From assembly GCA_041639705.1 (NCBI GenBank), contig JBEQBT010000165.1, forward strand, positions 1 through 7,552: a stretch of DNA of 7,552 bases, read 5' to 3'. The notes under the pieces are model-generated. The model saw only the letters and a program-made list of their open reading frames with translations. It did no database searches and was not told the DNA's origin. A program made the translations under genes and the position numbers. The DNA comes from JARDZI01 sp041639705 (GTDB taxonomy: Bacteria > Bacillota > Clostridia > Clostridiales > Caloramatoraceae). Of the stretch, positions 5,819 to 7,552 are shown piece after piece (position 1 is the first letter of the stretch; every line of letters starts with the position of its first letter).

Positions 5819-6335
5819 AAAATCTTTTCTTTTCAATTAAATCTAATCTTAAAAGGATTTCCTCTTGATTACTGATTAACTTATCAAGCTTATTATGCAT
5901 ATCTTCAATGATTACCTCTGATTTTAAATTTACCTTATAATCATTTTCAGCTCGAATCCTATCCTTTTCTTCCTGTCTATTTTGGCTCATCATAATTACA
6001 GGTGCTTGTAATGCTGCAACACATGACAATAATAAATTTAAAAGAATATAAGGGTACGGGTCATATGGCTTTAGAAGAAAAACTGTATTTATTATTATCC
6101 AGAGAACTAAAACTGAACAAAAAGAGATTATGAAAGCCCAACTTCCTGCAACCTCAGCCACCTTATCAGAAATTTTTTCGCCTATCAATATATTTTTGTT
6201 ATTTCTTCTATTTATATTTTTTGAAACTCTTCTATCTAATAGCATATGAATTATCTCTTCATCTTCTTCAATATTAACCATATCTTCTTCAAGAATGTAT
6301 TTAGCAATTTCATTAATCGTGTGTTTCTCTGGCAT
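5817..6335 (-). CDS. DUF1003 family membrane protein
   Basis: This 172-residue protein matches the DUF1003 family (PF06210) almost end to end. GEKISDKVAEVAGSWAFIIS (52-71) runs into the first membrane helix (about 66-88). The signature YDPYPYILLN (91-100) and LLLSCVAALQAPVIMMSQNR (101-120) contain the second helix (about 95-116). A charged stretch with ENDYKVNLKSE (130-140) then leads to a C-terminal coiled-coil-like tail (about 141-170). The family is an integral membrane protein of unknown biochemical role found across bacteria. The ATG has AGGAGA 7 bases upstream, and a full-length match supports this start. The next gene downstream (GNAT) is 71 bp away, so the two may share a transcript. 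Confidence 0.93.
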   Translation of the reverse strand: MPEKHTINEIAKYILEEDMVNIEEDEEIIHMLLDRRVSKNINRRNNKNILIGEKISDKVAEVAGSWAFIISFCSVLVLWIIINTVFLLKPYDPYPYILLNLLLSCVAALQAPVIMMSQNRQEEKDRIRAENDYKVNLKSEVIIEDMHNKLDKLISNQEEILLRLDLIEKKRF

Positions 6336-6361
6336 TATACCATCTCCTAAAATGATTTATT

Positions 6362-6390
6362 TTAATACTTAAATTATTGCAGCTGCTCAA
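6362..6390 (-). promoter_or_regulatory. Weak candidate promoter of the DUF1003 gene
   Basis: On the - strand, TTGAGC (6390-6385), a 17-base spacer and TATTAA (6367-6362), each 4 of 6 to consensus. The start near 6355 would leave a 20-base leader holding only the ribosome-binding site. The -35 box overlaps a small hairpin (TGCTCA 6384-6389 with TGAGCA 6398-6403), which might be the end signal of nnrD or an operator. It has no T-tract. Confidence 0.3.
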
Positions 6391-6418
6391 TATTCCCTGA
6401 GCAAGAACAGTTTCAATA

Positions 6419-7393
6419 TTAAAATTGACTCTTAAAAACTTTATTATCAGATTGAGCACTCCAATTCTCTGTAATCCTTTTAATAGCTTCAGGCAGGTAT
6501 TTTATTAAATCCGTCCCAATTAGTGAACATTCTCCAACAATACTGCTACCAATATCTCCAGCCAAGCCATGTGCATACACAGCAGTTCTTAGAGCATTTG
6601 TAATTTCTATTTTTTGTCCTATAAATGATGTTATAATGCCGGTCAAAACATCTCCACTGCCTGCTGTTGCCATACCAGGATTTCCAGTTGTATTAATATA
6701 TGCATAACCATTAGGGGAGGAAATAAGAGTCCTTGCTCCCTTTAATACCAAATAAACATTATACTTGTTTGAAAATTCTACAGCATTGTCTATAATATTT
6801 TTTCTAACATAATCAATATCTTTATTTAAAAGTCTTGCCCATTCCCCAAAATGAGGTGTTAGTATAATATTCTGTTTGTGACTTTTTAATATATAAAGAT
6901 TTAGTACATTTATCCCCTCAGCATCTATTACCAAGGGTTTCTCTGAATTTTCTATTAGGAATTCCAATATCTTTCTGTAATTTTTCAAGTTAGCACACCC
7001 AGATCCTGTAGCAATAACATCTGAAAACTCTATAAGTTCTCTGTTAAGTTCATTAAATGATATGTTTTTCTCATCAAATGGATATGTTATTGCTTCTATT
7101 GACATTGCCTCAACTACATTATATATGGCATCTGTTATGTACCCCTTAACAAGTCCTGAACCACTTCGAAGAGCTGCATTGCAGTTCAGCACTGCTGCAC
7201 CTGCCATACCCTTTGAACCTGAAAGGAAGCCTACCCTGCCATATGTTCCCTTATGTGAATCTCGACTTCTTTTTTTAATAATATTTTTCACATCATCATA
7301 CTCTGTGAGTGATAATTTTATGTTTTGATTTTTTATTGATACATTTGGAGTGTCTATTATGCCTAATATGTATTTATCGATATCAGAAATCAA
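6419..7393 (-). CDS. nnrD: ADP-dependent (S)-NAD(P)H-hydrate dehydratase
   Basis: This 324-residue metabolite-repair enzyme (ribokinase-like fold, YjeF C-terminal domain) turns hydrated (S)-NADHX/NADPHX back to NAD(P)H using ADP (ATP in eukaryotes). Family motifs are all present: HKGTYGRVGFLSGS (47-60), AALRSGSGLV (73-82), the TPHFGE loop (179-184), KGARTLIS (218-225), GNPGMATAGSGDVLTG (237-252) with the likely catalytic D248, and AVYAHGLAGD (271-280). Many bacteria fuse this to the NnrE epimerase (about 500 residues). Here only a linker-like piece (1-40) precedes it, and the sequence upstream is non-coding. The start is a TTG with AAGGAG 10 bases upstream; no ATG alternative exists before the upstream in-frame stop at 7430-7432. 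Neighbours show no functional link. Confidence 0.94.
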   Translation of the reverse strand: MISDIDKYILGIIDTPNVSIKNQNIKLSLTEYDDVKNIIKKRSRDSHKGTYGRVGFLSGSKGMAGAAVLNCNAALRSGSGLVKGYITDAIYNVVEAMSIEAITYPFDEKNISFNELNRELIEFSDVIATGSGCANLKNYRKILEFLIENSEKPLVIDAEGINVLNLYILKSHKQNIILTPHFGEWARLLNKDIDYVRKNIIDNAVEFSNKYNVYLVLKGARTLISSPNGYAYINTTGNPGMATAGSGDVLTGIITSFIGQKIEITNALRTAVYAHGLAGDIGSSIVGECSLIGTDLIKYLPEAIKRITENWSAQSDNKVFKSQF

Positions 7394-7460
7394 ATCCTTT
7401 GACTCCTTTCCAATTCTTTGGGTTAAATTTTAGCTCCGTAAATAAGTGATATTGATATGT

Positions 7461-7466
7461 ATTATA
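7461..7466 (-). promoter_or_regulatory. Candidate -10 box of nnrD
   Basis: A perfect TATAAT on the - strand lies about 70 bases before the TTG start. No good -35 is seen: the nearest is TTGCTT at a short 15-base spacing, so confidence is limited. Confidence 0.3.
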
Positions 7467-7527
7467 GGAAGAATGCGTCGCAAGCAAAATATAATCTCAT
7501 AATCTCATGTGGCTAGCACCAATGGCC

Positions 7528-7552
7528 GTGTCATTCTGAGCGCAGCGAAGAA
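7528..7552 (+). repeat. Start of a dispersed intergenic repeat, cut by the window edge
   Basis: The stretch GTCATTCTGAGCGCAGCGAA (7530-7549) is G+C-richer than its AT-rich surroundings. It matches a short intergenic repeat that I recall from many bacterial genomes, usually continuing into GAATCT. The element appears to continue past the right edge. The rest of the nnrD upstream region holds only a direct 8-bp repeat (AATCTCAT twice, 7493-7508) and the -10 box. Confidence 0.5.

Noticed and set aside
1..7552. CRISPR array, tRNA or rRNA gene
   Set aside because: No regularly spaced direct repeats and no tRNA- or rRNA-like conserved stretches were seen on either strand.

Overview
The window is AT-rich and has strong AGGAGG/GGGGG ribosome-binding sites, two likely TTG or near-TTG starts, and genes typical of Gram-positive anaerobes: an RlmD/RlmCD-type rRNA methyltransferase, a stand-alone NAD(P)HX dehydratase, a DUF1003 membrane protein and a beta-helix surface protein. 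This points to a Firmicute, most likely a clostridial species. The exact species cannot be read from the sequence.

Left part (1-1560), mosaic and mobile. The 3' two-thirds of an NmrA-type NAD(P)-binding gene enters from the left edge on the + strand. It looks visibly richer in G+C than the rest. It is followed by a 92-codon remnant of a large serine recombinase (only the end of the Recombinase domain). Thirteen bases after its stop begins a 577-bp element bounded by 24-bp inverted repeats (23/24 identical). It encloses one small three-helix membrane protein gene with its own promoter and terminator, and no transposase. This looks like a non-autonomous, cargo-carrying transposable element.

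Middle part (1561-5190), all genes on the - strand. Two tandem terminators end rlmD (23S rRNA uracil-C5 methyltransferase, complete, with 4Fe-4S and catalytic motifs). A 350-bp non-coding gap holds two strong hairpins. Next comes a gene for a large secreted protein with a signal peptide, an aromatic-rich Ig-like domain and a beta-helix-like repeat region. Its upstream region has two candidate promoters, and a 12-bp inverted repeat could cover its start codon in the longer transcript only.

Right part (5191-7552), all - strand: a GNAT acetyltransferase, a DUF1003 membrane protein and nnrD. The acetyltransferase and DUF1003 genes are separated by a 26-bp-arm hairpin. Upstream of nnrD the window ends inside what looks like a dispersed GTCATTCTGAGCGCAGCGAA repeat. 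The - strand genes are spaced enough to be several transcription units (nnrD; DUF1003 then GNAT, possibly reading into the surface protein; rlmD). Apart from RlmD (ribosome modification) and NnrD (metabolite repair), they share no obvious pathway.

No clear new multi-gene system is visible. The best leads are the cargo-bearing 577-bp element, the start-codon-covering inverted repeat before the surface protein, and the three unexplained hairpins or repeats.
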